Shown: piece by piece, positions 46,138 to 57,698 of the stretch
Position numbering within the stretch: position 1 is the first letter of the stretch
How the letters are laid out: the number at the start of each line of letters is the position of its first letter
Assembly (NCBI RefSeq): GCF_904849725.1
Contig: NC_058524.1
Location: 490,241,763 to 490,305,762, forward strand
Reading direction: 5' to 3'
DNA length: 64,000 nucleotides
Source: Hordeum vulgare subsp. vulgare
Taxonomy: Eukaryota > Streptophyta > Magnoliopsida > Poales > Poaceae
Translations under genes and position numbers: made by a program
The notes under the pieces: model-generated
The model's database searches: none
Told to the model about the DNA's origin: nothing
The model's input: the letters and a program-made list of their open reading frames with translations, nothing else

Positions 46138-46422
46138 GAAATTTCCTCCTTTTGGAATTTTTGGAAATTAGAAAAATAAAAAGCAGTCCGGAGAGCGCAC
46201 GAGGCGGCCACAAGCTTGGTAGCCGCCACCCCCCCCCCCCTTGGCGGCGGATACAGGGCTTGTGGGCACCTCGTGTGCCTCCCGGACTCTGTTTTCTTGC
46301 GGAGCACTCCTTCTGGTCCAGAAAAAATCATTATATATACGCCCGAAGGTTTAGATCTCCGTATCGCGCAGTTTTCTACTGTTTTCGTTTCGAGCTGTTG
46401 TCTGCCGCGGATTTAGGTCAAG

Positions 46423-46839
46423 ATGTCTTCTCTACATTCAGAAGAACAGATCTATGTGGCCGATGATCGTGCTAACTCTAGGATTAATGGGGACTTGGAA
46501 CCACATGGCTGGACCACTGACGAGGAAGAGGACTATGAGCCCAAGGGGAATGAACAAACGAGTTCCAATGAAGAGGAGGCCACTTTACCTCAACCTGCAA
46601 ACACCCATGTGGATTTCAAGAAGTCAAGCCTCCACAACTCCAGGAAGAAGCCTAAGACCATATTTATCCCCTCTCGGTTCTTGCAGGAGAGTAAGCAGGA
46701 GCTTTGCCATAGAGTGTTGAAACTTGAGGAGGAAAATGACGATCTGAGGGAGCAGAATTTTTTGCTCAAGTGGAAATTAGACAAGCTCAAGACTGCTTCA
46801 ACAACTCCACCACCATCATCACCAAAGGAAGACAACTAA
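46423..46839 (+). CDS. Gypsy A accessory ORF, coiled coil, in the env position
   Basis: 138 codons are open with no stop, about 285 bp after the integrase stop. The N-terminus is acidic (DEEEDYEPKGNEQTSSNEEE). The C-terminal third is a clear coiled coil (ELCHRVLKLEEENDDLREQN, then LLKWKLDKLK), followed by a Pro/Ser tail. No signal peptide or membrane segment is seen, so an envelope role is unlikely. A TATA-like TATATATACG lies upstream (46333-46342). It may be expressed separately, or the gap may be spliced. Function unknown. Confidence 0.65.
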   Translation: MSSLHSEEQIYVADDRANSRINGDLEPHGWTTDEEEDYEPKGNEQTSSNEEEATLPQPANTHVDFKKSSLHNSRKKPKTIFIPSRFLQESKQELCHRVLKLEEENDDLREQNFLLKWKLDKLKTASTTPPPSSPKEDN

Positions 46840-48360
46840 GCATTGGTATGGGCAATCCCCTTGGCTTTTTCCAAGCTTGGGGGAGTTGCCCTGGTATCGT
46901 ATCACATTTATATCTTTTGCTTTTACCTTTGTTTTAGTTCTTTCCTTTTCAGTTTTTATTTCTTGTCTTAGTGGAATAAGTCTTTAGTGTTTAGTTTGAG
47001 TCTTTTGCCTTGTGTCTCCCCCGATGTATTCGAGCTTGCGAGCTATATAATAAAGAGTATCTTAGTCAAGGGCTTTGCTTTGTGTCGTGATCAAAAGTAT
47101 GAAAAGAACGATAGCATGAAAGATCACGAGATGATCTTATGGAAAGTGATAGCTTCACATATGACACGTATGATGATTGAAACTTGTTGAGAATAAATCA
47201 ACATAGACCTCAGTCATTGTTGCAATTAATAAGAAATAATAAGGAAAGAGAGGTTCACATATAAATATATCATCTTAGACACTTTTTACAATTGTGAGCA
47301 CTATCCAAACTATTACATGCTTAGGAGTAGATGTTGCACAAGGAAGACAACATAATGAATTGTGTTTACTTGGTTCCAAACAATGTTATATGATTAGAGA
47401 TCCCTTAGCATGTGACGATTGCTTCCACCTCATATTAGCCAAAACTCCCGCACCAAGTAGAGATACTAATTGTGCATCCATAACCTTCAACGCAGCTTTG
47501 CCATGAGAGTCCACCATGCCTACCTATGGATTGAATAAGATCCCTCAAGTAAGTTGTCATCGGTGCAAGCAATAAAAATTGCTCTCTAATATGTATGATC
47601 TATTAGTGTGTGGAAAATAAGCTTTGTACGAACCTGTGATGAGGAAGACATAAAAGCGACAGACTGCATAATAAAGTTCTTTATCACAGGAGGCAATATA
47701 AAGTGACGTTCCTCCGCACTAAGAGGACACGCATTCAAACCTCAAAAGCGCATGACAACCTCTTCTTCCCTCTACGAAGGGCCTATCTTCTACCTTTACT
47801 TTTTTCCCTTGTAAGAGTCATGGTGATCTTCACCAATTCCCTATTTTTGCCTTTGTCTTGGCTACCGTCACATGCTTGGGAAGGATCTACATTCATATAT
47901 CAACTTGGAGTTAAGTACTTATGCTTTATTATTTTTGACTTTACCCTTGAGGTAAATAGTTGGGAGGCAAAACTATAAGCCCCTATATTCCTCTGTGTCC
48001 AGCTGAAACTTTGATACCATGAGTACCACGTGAGTTGTAACAATTGTGGAAAATAAAAGAGATGATTGAGTATGTGGGTTTGCCTTACAAGCTCTTATTT
48101 GACTCTTTCTGATGTTATGATAATTTGCTATTACTTCAATGACTTTGGACTGTTGTTGGTTACTTCTCGGTAAGGTTTTTGCTTCATACTTTGATTTGTG
48201 AAGGAATTGTTACTTTCCCATAAGAATCTTTATGATGTATTGTTGTTCTATGTGTGATCATGATGCCCTCATGTCCGTATTATCTTTTATCGACACCTTC
48301 GTCCCTAAACATGTGGATATGTTTATGGAACTTGGTTTTCGCTTAAGGACAAGCGAGGTC
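46840..48360 (+). other. Gypsy A non-coding 3' region
   Basis: A polypurine-like CAAGCTTGGGGGAG (46873-46886) lies soon after the accessory ORF. I see no further coding. The region ends in the true polypurine tract before 48376. Confidence 0.65.
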
Positions 48361-48375
48361 TAAGCTTGGGGGACT

Positions 48376-49890
48376 TGATACGTCCATTGTGCATGATGCT
48401 TTCATGTTGATATTAATCGCTTTATAGGCTGTTATATTACTTTGTGGTACCATATTTATGCCTTTTCTCTATTATTTTGCAAGGTTTATTGGAAGAGGGA
48501 GAATTCAGGCAGCTGGAATTCTGGACTGGAAATGGAGCAAATATGAGTCCTCTATTCTGCACAACTCCAAATCCCTGAAAATTTACATGGAATTTTTTGG
48601 GAATATATAAAAAATATTGGGCGAAAGAAGTACCAGATTGGAGCTACCAGGGCCCCACAAGACTGGTAGCCGTCACCCCCCCTGGTGGCACCTACAGGGC
48701 TTGTGGGCTCCCTGACGACCCACTGGCCCCCCTCTTTTGCTATATGAAGGGTTTCGTTACAGAAAAAATCAAGAGGGAGCTTTTTCGTGGTTTCGCCGCC
48801 GCCACGAGGCGGAACTTGAGCAGATCCAATCTAGAGCTCGGGCAGGATGATCCTGCTAAGGAAACTTCCCTCCCGGAGGGGGAAATCGTCGCCATCGTCA
48901 TCACCAACACTCCTCTCGTCGGAGGGGAGGTATCTTCATCAACATCTTCATTAGCACCATCTCCCCTCCAATCCCTAGTTCATCTCTTGTAGCCAATCTC
49001 CGTCTAGTGACTCCGATTGGTACTTGTAAGGTTGTTAGTAGTGTTGATTACTCTTTGTAGTTGATGCTAGTTGGATTACTTGGTGGAAGAGTTTATGTTC
49101 AGATCCTTGATGCTATTCATTACACCTCTGATCATGATTATGATTATGCTTTGTGAGTTCCTGGGGACATGGGATAAGTCATGTTAATAATAGTCATGTG
49201 AATTTGGTATTCGTTTAGTATTTTGATATGTTGTATGTTGTCCTTTCCTCTAGTGGTGTTATGTGAACGTAGACTACATAACACTTCACCATACTTGGGC
49301 CTAGATGAAGGCATTGGGGAGTAGTAAGTAGATGATCGGTTGCTGGAGTGACAGAAGCTTAAACCCTAGTCTATGCGTTGCTTCGTAAGGGGCTGATTTG
49401 GAGCCACTAGTTTAATGCTATGGTTAGACGTTGTCTTAATTCTTCTTTAGTAGTTGCGGATGCTTGCGAGAGGGGTTAATCATAAGTGGGATGCTTGTCC
49501 AAGTAAGGGTAGTACCCAAGCGCCGGTCCACCCACAAATCAAACTATCAAAGTAACGAACGCGAATCACATGAACATGATGAAACTAGCATAACAGAAAT
49601 TCCCGTGTGTCCTCGGCAGCGTTTTTCCTCCTATAAGAATTTGTTCAGGCTTGTCCCTTTCTACAAAATGGATTGGGCCACTTGCTGCACCATTGCTACT
49701 ACTTGTTACTTGTTACTTTTCACTTGCTATGTTTCACCTCGCTACATGATCACTTGTTACCGCTACTTTCAGTGCTTGCAGTTATTACCTTGCTGAAAAC
49801 CATTTATCAAAGCCTTCCGCTCCTCGTTGGGTTCGACACTCTTACTTATCGAAAGGACTACGATTGATCCCCTATACTTGTGGGTCATCA
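48376..49890 (+). repeat. Gypsy A 3' LTR
   Basis: Starts TGATACGTCCATTGTGCATG directly after TCTAAGCTTGGGGGACT and ends TGTGGGTCATCA, followed by GTGAT. Confidence 0.92.
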
Positions 49891-49895
49891 GTGAT

Positions 49896-50187
49896 ATGAA
49901 ATTTGCTATTTAACCTTCTCCAAGGACCGCCTTGGTCAAATCCGATTCAACTAAAGTTGAAGAAACACACACTGCCAGTAATCTTTATGCAACAAGTTGC
50001 ATGTCAGTCGATGAAACCGGTCTCTCGTAAGCATATGAGTAAAGTTGGTCTGGGCCGCTTCAATCCAAAAATACCTCTAAATCAAGAAAAGACTAAGGAG
50101 GGCCGAAAATTGAACATCAACGCCCACAAACTCTTTTGTGTTCTACTCGAGATATCATCTACGCATGAACCTAGCTCATGATGCCAC
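49896..50187 (-). mobile_element. Copia leader and primer-binding site
   Basis: This is the 5' leader of the minus-strand Copia, next to its 5' LTR. On minus, TGGCATCATGAGC (50174-50186) corresponds to the initiator-Met primer site TGGTATCAGAGC with changes. The leader continues left across the gypsy A insertion at 39724. Confidence 0.78.
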
Positions 50188-51431
50188 TCTTGGAGAACGT
50201 TGCATGGGAAACAAAAAAATTCCTACGCACACGCAATACCTATCCATGGTGATTATCATCTATGAGAGGGAGAGTGAATCGACATACCCTTGTAGATTGT
50301 TAAGCGGAAGCATATATAACGCGGTTGATGTAGTGGAACATCTTCGCGATTCAAATCGCAGCCCATCCCGCGATCTCATCACGATCCATCCCAATCTAGT
50401 GTCGAACGAACGGCACCTCCGCGTTTAGCACATGTACAACTCGTTGACGATCCCCGCATTATTGATCCAGCAAGAGGGGCGAAGAGGTAAATGATTTCTC
50501 CATCACGGCGGCATGGTGGTGGTGGTGGAGCTATTCCAGCAGGGCTTCGCCAAAGCACCGCTGAAACTAGACTAGAGGAGAAACAGATCTAGAGAGAGGG
50601 CAACACGTGGCTGTTTTTCTATGTCTCAAAACCCCTCAATACCTCTAGTATATATGGAAGGGAGTGAGGGGAGGAGGCTGCCTCAAACCCTCAAGGTTTG
50701 GCCGAAATTGGAGGCGGAGGAGTCCTACTCCAATCCTACTAGGAGTAGGATTACTCCTTTCCACTTGGAAACCCTTTCCACCTTTTCCACCTTTGTGTTA
50801 TTTGCCTCTCAAACCTCATGCGCCTTAGTGAGAGCTTATGTCAGCCTACTAGGGGATGGTTTGTATCCTCCCACAGCCCATAAGGCCCCTCGGGGCGTGA
50901 CACCCCTCCCGATGGTCGTCGGTACCCTCCCGGCACTCCCGGTACACTACCGATAAGCCCAAAACTTTTCCGGTGACCAAAACAGAACTTCCTATATATC
51001 AATCTTTACCTCCGAACCATTCCAGAGCTCCTCCTGACGTCCGGGATCTCATTCGGGACTCCAAACAACTTTCGGTTACCAACACCTATAGCTCAACTAT
51101 ACTGAAACATCACTGAACCTTAAGTGTGCAGAACCTGCGGGTTCGAGAACTATGCAGACATGACCGAGACACCTCTACAGTCAATAACCAATAGCTGGAC
51201 CTCGATGCCCATATTGGCTCCAACATATTCTAAGAAGATCTTTATCGGTTGAACCTCTATGTCAAGGATTAAGTTAATCACGTATGTTTTCCCTTTCTCC
51301 TTCGGTATGTTACTTGCTCGATATTCGACCGTCGGTATCTCTATACCTAGTTCAATCTCGTTATCGGCAAGTCTCTTTACTCGTTCCATAATACAAGATC
51401 TCATGGCTATCTCCTTAGTCACATTGCTTGC
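50188..51431 (-). repeat. Copia 5' LTR, first part
   Basis: Collinear with 33188-34460 of the 3' LTR. The LTR's 3' end is TTCTCCAAGA (minus). Interrupted at 51431 by a gypsy with target duplication CTTGC (51427-51431); it resumes at 59234. Confidence 0.88.
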
Positions 51432-52960
51432 TGATACGTCTCCAACGTATCTATAATTTTTGATGTTTTCATACTATTATCTTGTCAAACATTTGATGTT
51501 TTGTATGCCTTTTATATCTTCTTTGGGACTAACCTATTAACTCAGTGCCAAGTGCTAGTTCCTCTTTTTTCCATGTTTTTGACCCTTTCGAGAGGAGAAT
51601 TTTAAACGGAGTCCAAACGGAATAAAACTTCCGAAAAGATTTTTTCCAAAAGAGAAGACAATCGGGAGACTTGAGAACCAAGGCAGAGGGTCACCAGGAA
51701 CCCCACAAGCCCTCATGGCGCAGCCAGGGGGCCCGCGCCTCCCAGGCTTGTGGGCTCCCTGGGCCTCCCCTGCTCTAGCTCCTTCGCCTATATATTCCCT
51801 AAAATCCCAGAAAAAATCAGGAGATCAACGAAAATACTTTTCCGCCGCCGCAAGCTTCTGTCTCCGCAAGATCCCATCTGGGGCATGTTCTGGTGCCCTG
51901 TCGGAGAGGGGATTCTGATATGGAGGGCTTCTTCATCAACACCATGACCTCTCCGATGATGCGTGAGTAGTTCACCATAGACCTACGGGTCCATAGCTAG
52001 TAGCTAGATGGCTTCTTCTCTCTCTTGGATCTTCAATACAAAGTTCTCCATGATTTTCATGGAGATCTATCCGATGTAATCTTCTTTTGTGGTGTGTTTG
52101 TCGAGATCCGATGAATTGTGGATTTATGATTAGATTATCTATGAATCTTATTTCAGTTTCTTCTGATCTCTTTTATGCATGATTTCATATCCTTGTAATT
52201 CTCTTCGAGTTGTGGGTTTTGTTTGGCCAACTTGATCTAAGATTCTTGCAATGGGAGAAGTGCTTGGTTTTGGGTTCATACCATGCGGTGACCTCACCCA
52301 GTGACAGAAGGGATAGCGAGGCACGCATCGTGTTGTTTCCATCAAGGGTAAAAAGATGGGGTTATCATCATTGGTTTGAGTTTATCCCTCTACATCATGT
52401 CATCTTCCTTAAGGTGTTACTCTGTTCGTCATGAACTCAATACACTAGATGCATGCTGGATAGCGCTCAATGTGTGGAGTAATAGTAGTAGATGCAGAAA
52501 GTATCGTTCTACTTGTCTCGGACGTGATGCATATATGTATGATCATTGCCTTAGATATCGTCATGACTTTGCGCGGTTCTGTCAATTGCTCGACAGTAAT
52601 TTGTTCACCCACCATAATATTTGCTATTTTGAGAGAAGCCTCTAGTGAACACTATGGCCCCGGGTCTACTTTACACCATACTTTCAGCCTTACTCTTTTA
52701 CTTCGTTGCACTTTCCGCCTTCAGATCTCACTTTGCAATCAATCTTGAAGGGATTGACAACCCCTTTATAGTGTTGGGTGCAAGCTCTTTTGTGTTTGCG
52801 CAGGTACTCTGGACTTGACGCGATTCTCCTACTGGATTGATACCTTGGTTCTCAAACTGAGGGAAATACTTACTGCTCCTGTGCTGCATCGCCCTTTTCT
52901 CTTCAAGAGAAAAATGAACGCAAGCTCAAGAGACGACAGAAGATTCCTGTCGTCGTAGCA
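51432..52960 (+). repeat. Gypsy B 5' LTR
   Basis: Begins TGATACGTCTCCAACGTATC and ends TCGTCGTAGCA. The primer site TGGTGCCGTTGTCGGGGA (tRNA-Asp type, two changes) follows at 52971-52988. Confidence 0.9.
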
Positions 52961-53189
52961 GAAGAATTTCTGGTGCCGTTGTCGGGGAGGATCAAGTCAA
53001 GAACTCATCCAAGTAAGTGTCACAAACTCGTCTCTTGCATTTACTTTTTTGCCTCTCGTTTTCCTCTCCCCCACTTCTGAAAAACAAAAAAATACAAAAA
53101 TATTTGCCTTTTTTCGTTTGCCTTTCCTTTGCTTGTGTGCTATGTGCCTTCAATATGATTGCATCTTCGCTTGCTGAAAATCTATTGAT

Positions 53190-53828
53190 ATGGATCCTCA
53201 TCCACATGCTAATCTCTTTAAGAGATCCAATTATGTTGACCCAATTGCTAATGAGTTGAGTGCACTTGACTATCTTTATGGAGTTTTGCTTGAGATGCGT
53301 GAATCCGAAAATCGTGATGAAGAAATTTATGAAGTGATTCACAAGGGCTCCTTGAATGAAAAACATGATTGCAATGGTTTCACTATAAATCCTATTAGTG
53401 TCAATCATGCTAAAAATATGCAAAACCCTAAGCTTGGGGATGCTAGTTTTGCTATGTCCACTACTTGTTGCAATGATCATGATTGGGGTAATGATTTTTC
53501 TTATGATCTTCAAAATTTGTTTAAGCCTCATGATGAATATGATATTTGCAATAATATTGAAAGTGGGTTTGGAGAAGTCATGACTTTAGTTGATGATAAT
53601 CCCACTATTTTTGAAGAGCGTCAACTTTGCATGCATGTGGATCATGAAAATAATATCCTTTGTGATAGCTATATTGTTGAATTTGATTATAATACCACAT
53701 GTAATTGCTTTGAGAGAGGAAAATATTGTGGTACAAACTTTCATGTTACCAAATCACCTCTCGTTATGTTGAGATTGATAGTGTCTCTTTCTTCTTCCTT
53801 GGATATGGTAACTATTGGTTTGTCTTGA
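53190..53828 (+). CDS. Gypsy B internal ORF of unknown function
   Basis: 212 codons are open, starting MDPHPHANLFKRSNYVDPIA and including LSALDYLYGVLLEM. The body is rich in Asn, Asp and Cys with no zinc knuckle, protease or RT motif. It is the only sizeable ORF of the element and lies where gag would be. I recall similar ORFs in related pol-less Triticeae gypsy elements. The last 25 codons may be out of the natural frame. It could be a degenerate gag-like protein or an accessory protein. Confidence 0.6.
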   Translation: MDPHPHANLFKRSNYVDPIANELSALDYLYGVLLEMRESENRDEEIYEVIHKGSLNEKHDCNGFTINPISVNHAKNMQNPKLGDASFAMSTTCCNDHDWGNDFSYDLQNLFKPHDEYDICNNIESGFGEVMTLVDDNPTIFEERQLCMHVDHENNILCDSYIVEFDYNTTCNCFERGKYCGTNFHVTKSPLVMLRLIVSLSSSLDMVTIGLS

Positions 53829-56610
53829 CAATCTGTTTTCCTATAAAATGCCTATGCATAGGAAGTATGTTAGACATAGATATGTTTGTCACATGTTTCA
53901 TGATGCTCTCTTCGTGTCCGATTGTTATCTTTTATGTGAGCATCATTGAATTATCAATGCCTAGCTAAGGGCGTTAAACAATAGCGCTTGTTGGGAGGCA
54001 ATCCAATGAATTTGTCTTTTTCTTTCTGTTTTGTTGCGTCCACACCATCATAATTCTATTATGATTGTGTCTTTTGTGTTTCTTTTTGTGTTTCAGCCAA
54101 GCAAAACCTTTATGACTAGTTTTGGTGATGGTTGTTTGATCCTGCTGGAAAAATACAGAAACTTTTCGCTCACGAAATTATTTTTCATTTTTATTCAGAA
54201 AGAGTTTTTGAGTTGATTATTTTTGCTGCTGGTTGATATGCCTTTTTCCCAGGCAGTCGTAATTGTTCAGAATTTTCAGGGTACCAGAAGTATACGAAGT
54301 ATACAGATTGCTACAGGTTGGTCTGCTTTTAACAGATTCTGTTTTTGTTTAGTTGGTTGCTTGTTTTGATGAAACTATGGATAGTATCGGGGGTACTAGC
54401 CATGGAAAAGTGAGAATACAGTAATATAACACCAATATAAATAGAAATCAAGATTTCTAAAGTACCTAAAGAGGTGGTAGTTTGTTTTCTTGTGCTAATG
54501 ATATCACGAGTTTCTGTTGAAGTTTTGTGTTGTGAAGTTTTGAAGTTTTGGGTGATGTTCTCATGGACAAAGGGATAAAGAGTGGAAAGAGCTCAAGCTT
54601 GGGGATGCCTAACGCATCCCAAGCCAAATTCAAGGACACCAAAAATCCTAAGCTTGGGCATGCCCCGGGAAGGCATCCCCTCTTTCGTCTTCAATCCATC
54701 GGTAACATTACTTGGAGCTATATTTTTATTCACCACATGATATGTGTTTTGCTTGGAGCGTCTTGTATCATAGGACTCTTTTTTTTTGTTGTGTCACAAT
54801 CATCCTTGTTGCACACCTTTTGAGAGAGACACGCAATCATCGTGATTTTGCTAGAATGCTCATCGTGCTTCACTTATATCTTTTGAGTTAGATAATTTTG
54901 CTCTATGTGCTTCACTTAGATCTTTTAGAGCACGGCGGTGCGTAACATGGTAGTTGGCTTGTGCTATGAAAGTAGTCCCAAAGGTGATAGGTACCCAAAG
55001 AGGATACAAAAACCTCCATCTTCATGTGCATTGAGTAGAAAGAGAAGTTTTGATTCCTCTCAGTTAGTTTTGAGACGTGGATTTGGTAATATTAAAAGTT
55101 ATGTTAGTAGGGTGTTGTGAACCTAGAAATACTTGTGTTGAAGTTAGTGATTCCCATAACATGCATGTATGGTGAACCTCTATGTTAGGAAGTCAGAGCA
55201 TAATTGATCTATTGATTGTCATCCTTTGTGATGCGGTTGGGATCGCTCGATGGTTAACGCCTATCAACCCTTCCCCTAGGAGTATCTGTTTAGCACTTTG
55301 TTTCGATTACTAATAAAAACTTTCGCAACAAGTATGTGAGTTCTTCATGACTAATGTGAGTCCATGGTATAGATGCACTTTCACCTTCCACCATTGGTAG
55401 CCTCTCTAGTACCGCGCAACTTTCGCTGGTGCACAAACCCACCATATGCCTTCCTCAAAACAGCCACCATACCTACCTACTATGGCATTTTTCATAGCCA
55501 TTTCGAGATATATTTCCATGCAACTCCCATTGTTTCGTCTCATGACTTGTGCCGTCACTCTCATATTGCCATTGCATGATCGTAAGATAGCTAGCGAGAT
55601 GTTTCAATGTCATACGCCAAGCTAGATCGTTGCACATCCCGGTACACTACCGGAGGCATTTTCCTATAAAGTCATCATCGTTCTAAGCTTTGAGCTGTGA
55701 GTAATTAAAAGTGTGATGATCGTCATTGTTAGATCATTGTCCCATGTGAGGAAATAAAAAAAGAGTCCAAAGTTGCCCACAATAAAAAAAAAAGAGAGAT
55801 ATGGAAAGAGGCCAAAGAGCCCAAACAAAAAATTAAAAAAAAGAGAAAAGGGCAATGCTACTATCTTTTTCCGCACTTGTGCTTCGCAATAGCACCATGT
55901 TCTTCATGATTGAGAGCCTCTTGTTCCGTCACCACCATATGCTAGTGGGAAGCTTTATTATATAACTTGGCTTGTATATTCCAATGACGGGCTTCCTCAA
56001 ATTCCCTAGGTCTTTGTGAGAAAGCAAGTTGGATGCACACCCACTAGTTCTCCTTTTGAACTTTCACATACTTATAGCTCTAGTGCATCCTTTGTATGGC
56101 AATCCCTACTCATTCACATTGATATCTATTAATGGGCATCTCCATAGCCCTTTGATACGCTGAGTCAATGTTACCATCTCCTCCTTTTTGTCTCACAACC
56201 ACCACCACACTCTATTCCACCTATACTGTTGTATCCATGGCTCACGCTCATGTATTGCGTGATAGTTGAAAAAGGTTTTAGAAAGTAAGAGTCCAAAAAC
56301 AATTGCTTGGCCAATACTGGGGTTGTGCATGATTTACATTAGTTGTGTGAGGATGATGGAGCATATCCAGACTATATGATTTTGTAGGGATAACTTTCTT
56401 TGGCCTTGTTATTTCGAAAGTTCATGATTACCTTGCTAGTTTGCTTGAAGTATTATTGTTTTCATGTAAATAGCAAACTATTGTTTTGAATCTTACGGAT
56501 CTGAACATTCATGTCACATGAAAGAAGTTACAAAGGACAACTATGCTAGGTAGCATTCCACATCAAAAATTCAGTCTTTATCACTTCCCTGCTCGAGGAC
56601 GAGCAGGAGT
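53829..56610 (+). other. Gypsy B non-coding internal region
   Basis: No coding sequence is supported. Landmarks: GGGCGTTAAACAATAGCGC (53959-53977), repeats of AAGCTTGGGGATGCC, an A/G-rich stretch (55750-55860) shared with 4820-4915, and CTCGAGGACGAGCAGG (56592-56607). Confidence 0.65.
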
Positions 56611-56626
56611 TAACCTTGGGGATGCT

Positions 56627-56953
56627 TGATACGTCTCCAACGTATCTATAATTTTTGATGGTTTCATGCTGTTATCTTGTCCAACTTTGGATGTTTTGTA
56701 TGCCTTTTACATCTTTTTTGGGACTAACCTATTAACTCAGTGCCAAGTGCCAGTTCCTGTTTTTTCCGTGCTTTTGACCCTTTTCAGAGAAGGATTTTAA
56801 ACGGAGTCCAAACGGAATAAAACTTCCGAAAAGATTTTTTCCAAAACAAGAGACGATCGGGAGACTTGAGAACCAAGCAGAGGGTCACCAGGGACCCCAC
56901 AAACCCTCGTGGCGCAGACACGAGGGCCCGCGCCTCCCAAGCTTGTGGGCTCC
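56627..56953 (+). repeat. Gypsy B 3' LTR, first 327 bp only
   Basis: Starts TGATACGTCTCC after the polypurine tract TAACCTTGGGGATGC (56611-56625). It follows the LTR to ...TGTGGGCTCCCT and then switches to Copia LTR text, with CCCT shared by both partners. Confidence 0.88.
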
Positions 56954-57698
56954 CTCAAGGTTTGGCCGAAATTGGAGGTGGGGGAGTCCTACTCCAATCC
57001 TACTAAGAGTAGGATTACTCCTTTCCACTTGGAAACCCCTTCCACCTTTTCCACCTTTGTGTTATTTGCCTCTCAAATCTCATGCGCCTTAGTCCGAGCT
57101 TATGTCAGCCCACTAGGGGCTGGTTTGTATCCTCCCACAGCCCATAAGGCCCCTCGGGGCGTGACACCCCTCCCGATGGTCATCGGTACCCTCCCAGCAC
57201 TCCCGGTACACTACCGATGAGCCCGAAACTTTTCCGGTGACCAAAACAGGACTTCTTATATATATCAATCTTTACCTCCAAACCATTCTGGAGCTCCTCC
57301 AGACGTCCGGGATCTCATCCAGGACTCCAAACAACTTTCGGTTACCAACACCTACAACTCAACTATACCGAAACATCACTGAACCTTAAGTGTGCAGACC
57401 CTGCGGGTTTGAGAACTATGCAGACATGACCGAGACACCTCTACGGTCAATAACCAATAGCTGGACCTGGATGCCCATATTGGCTCCTACATATTCTAAG
57501 AAGATCTTTATCGGTTGATCCTCTATGTCAAGGATTAAGTTAATCCCGTATGTTGTTCCCTTTGTCCTTCGGTATGTTACTTCCCCGATATTCGATCGTC
57601 AGTATCTCTATACCTAGTTCAATCTCGTTATCGGCAAGTCTCTTTACTCGTTCCGTAATACAAGATCTCATGGCTATCTCCTTAGTCACATTGCTTGC
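56951..57698 (-). repeat. Duplicated Copia LTR segment
   Basis: Collinear with 50688-51431 (744 against 748 bp), ending in the same CATTGCTTGC. So the sequence flanking the gypsy insertion on its left appears twice. Confidence 0.9.

Larger units (their letters stand above)
39725..49890 (+). mobile_element. Athila-lineage gypsy element A, full length
   Basis: A 10.2-kb element flanked by GTGAT (39720-39724 and 49891-49895). LTRs are 39725-41253 (1529 bp) and 48376-49890 (1515 bp). Primer site matches tRNA-Asp (41265-41282); polypurine tract at 48361-48375. It carries gag-protease, RT-RNase H and integrase with frameshifts and two stops, then a small extra ORF and 1.5 kb of non-coding sequence. 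It sits in the leader of the Copia element, which continues in register at 49896. Confidence 0.93.

Noticed and set aside
46062..46331. Possible minus-strand gene over the integrase end
   Set aside because: It overlaps conserved integrase and non-coding text and has no motif.
46423..46839. Envelope gene of a retrovirus-like element
   Set aside because: No signal peptide, hydrophobic segment or cysteine pattern; the sequence is an acidic coiled coil.
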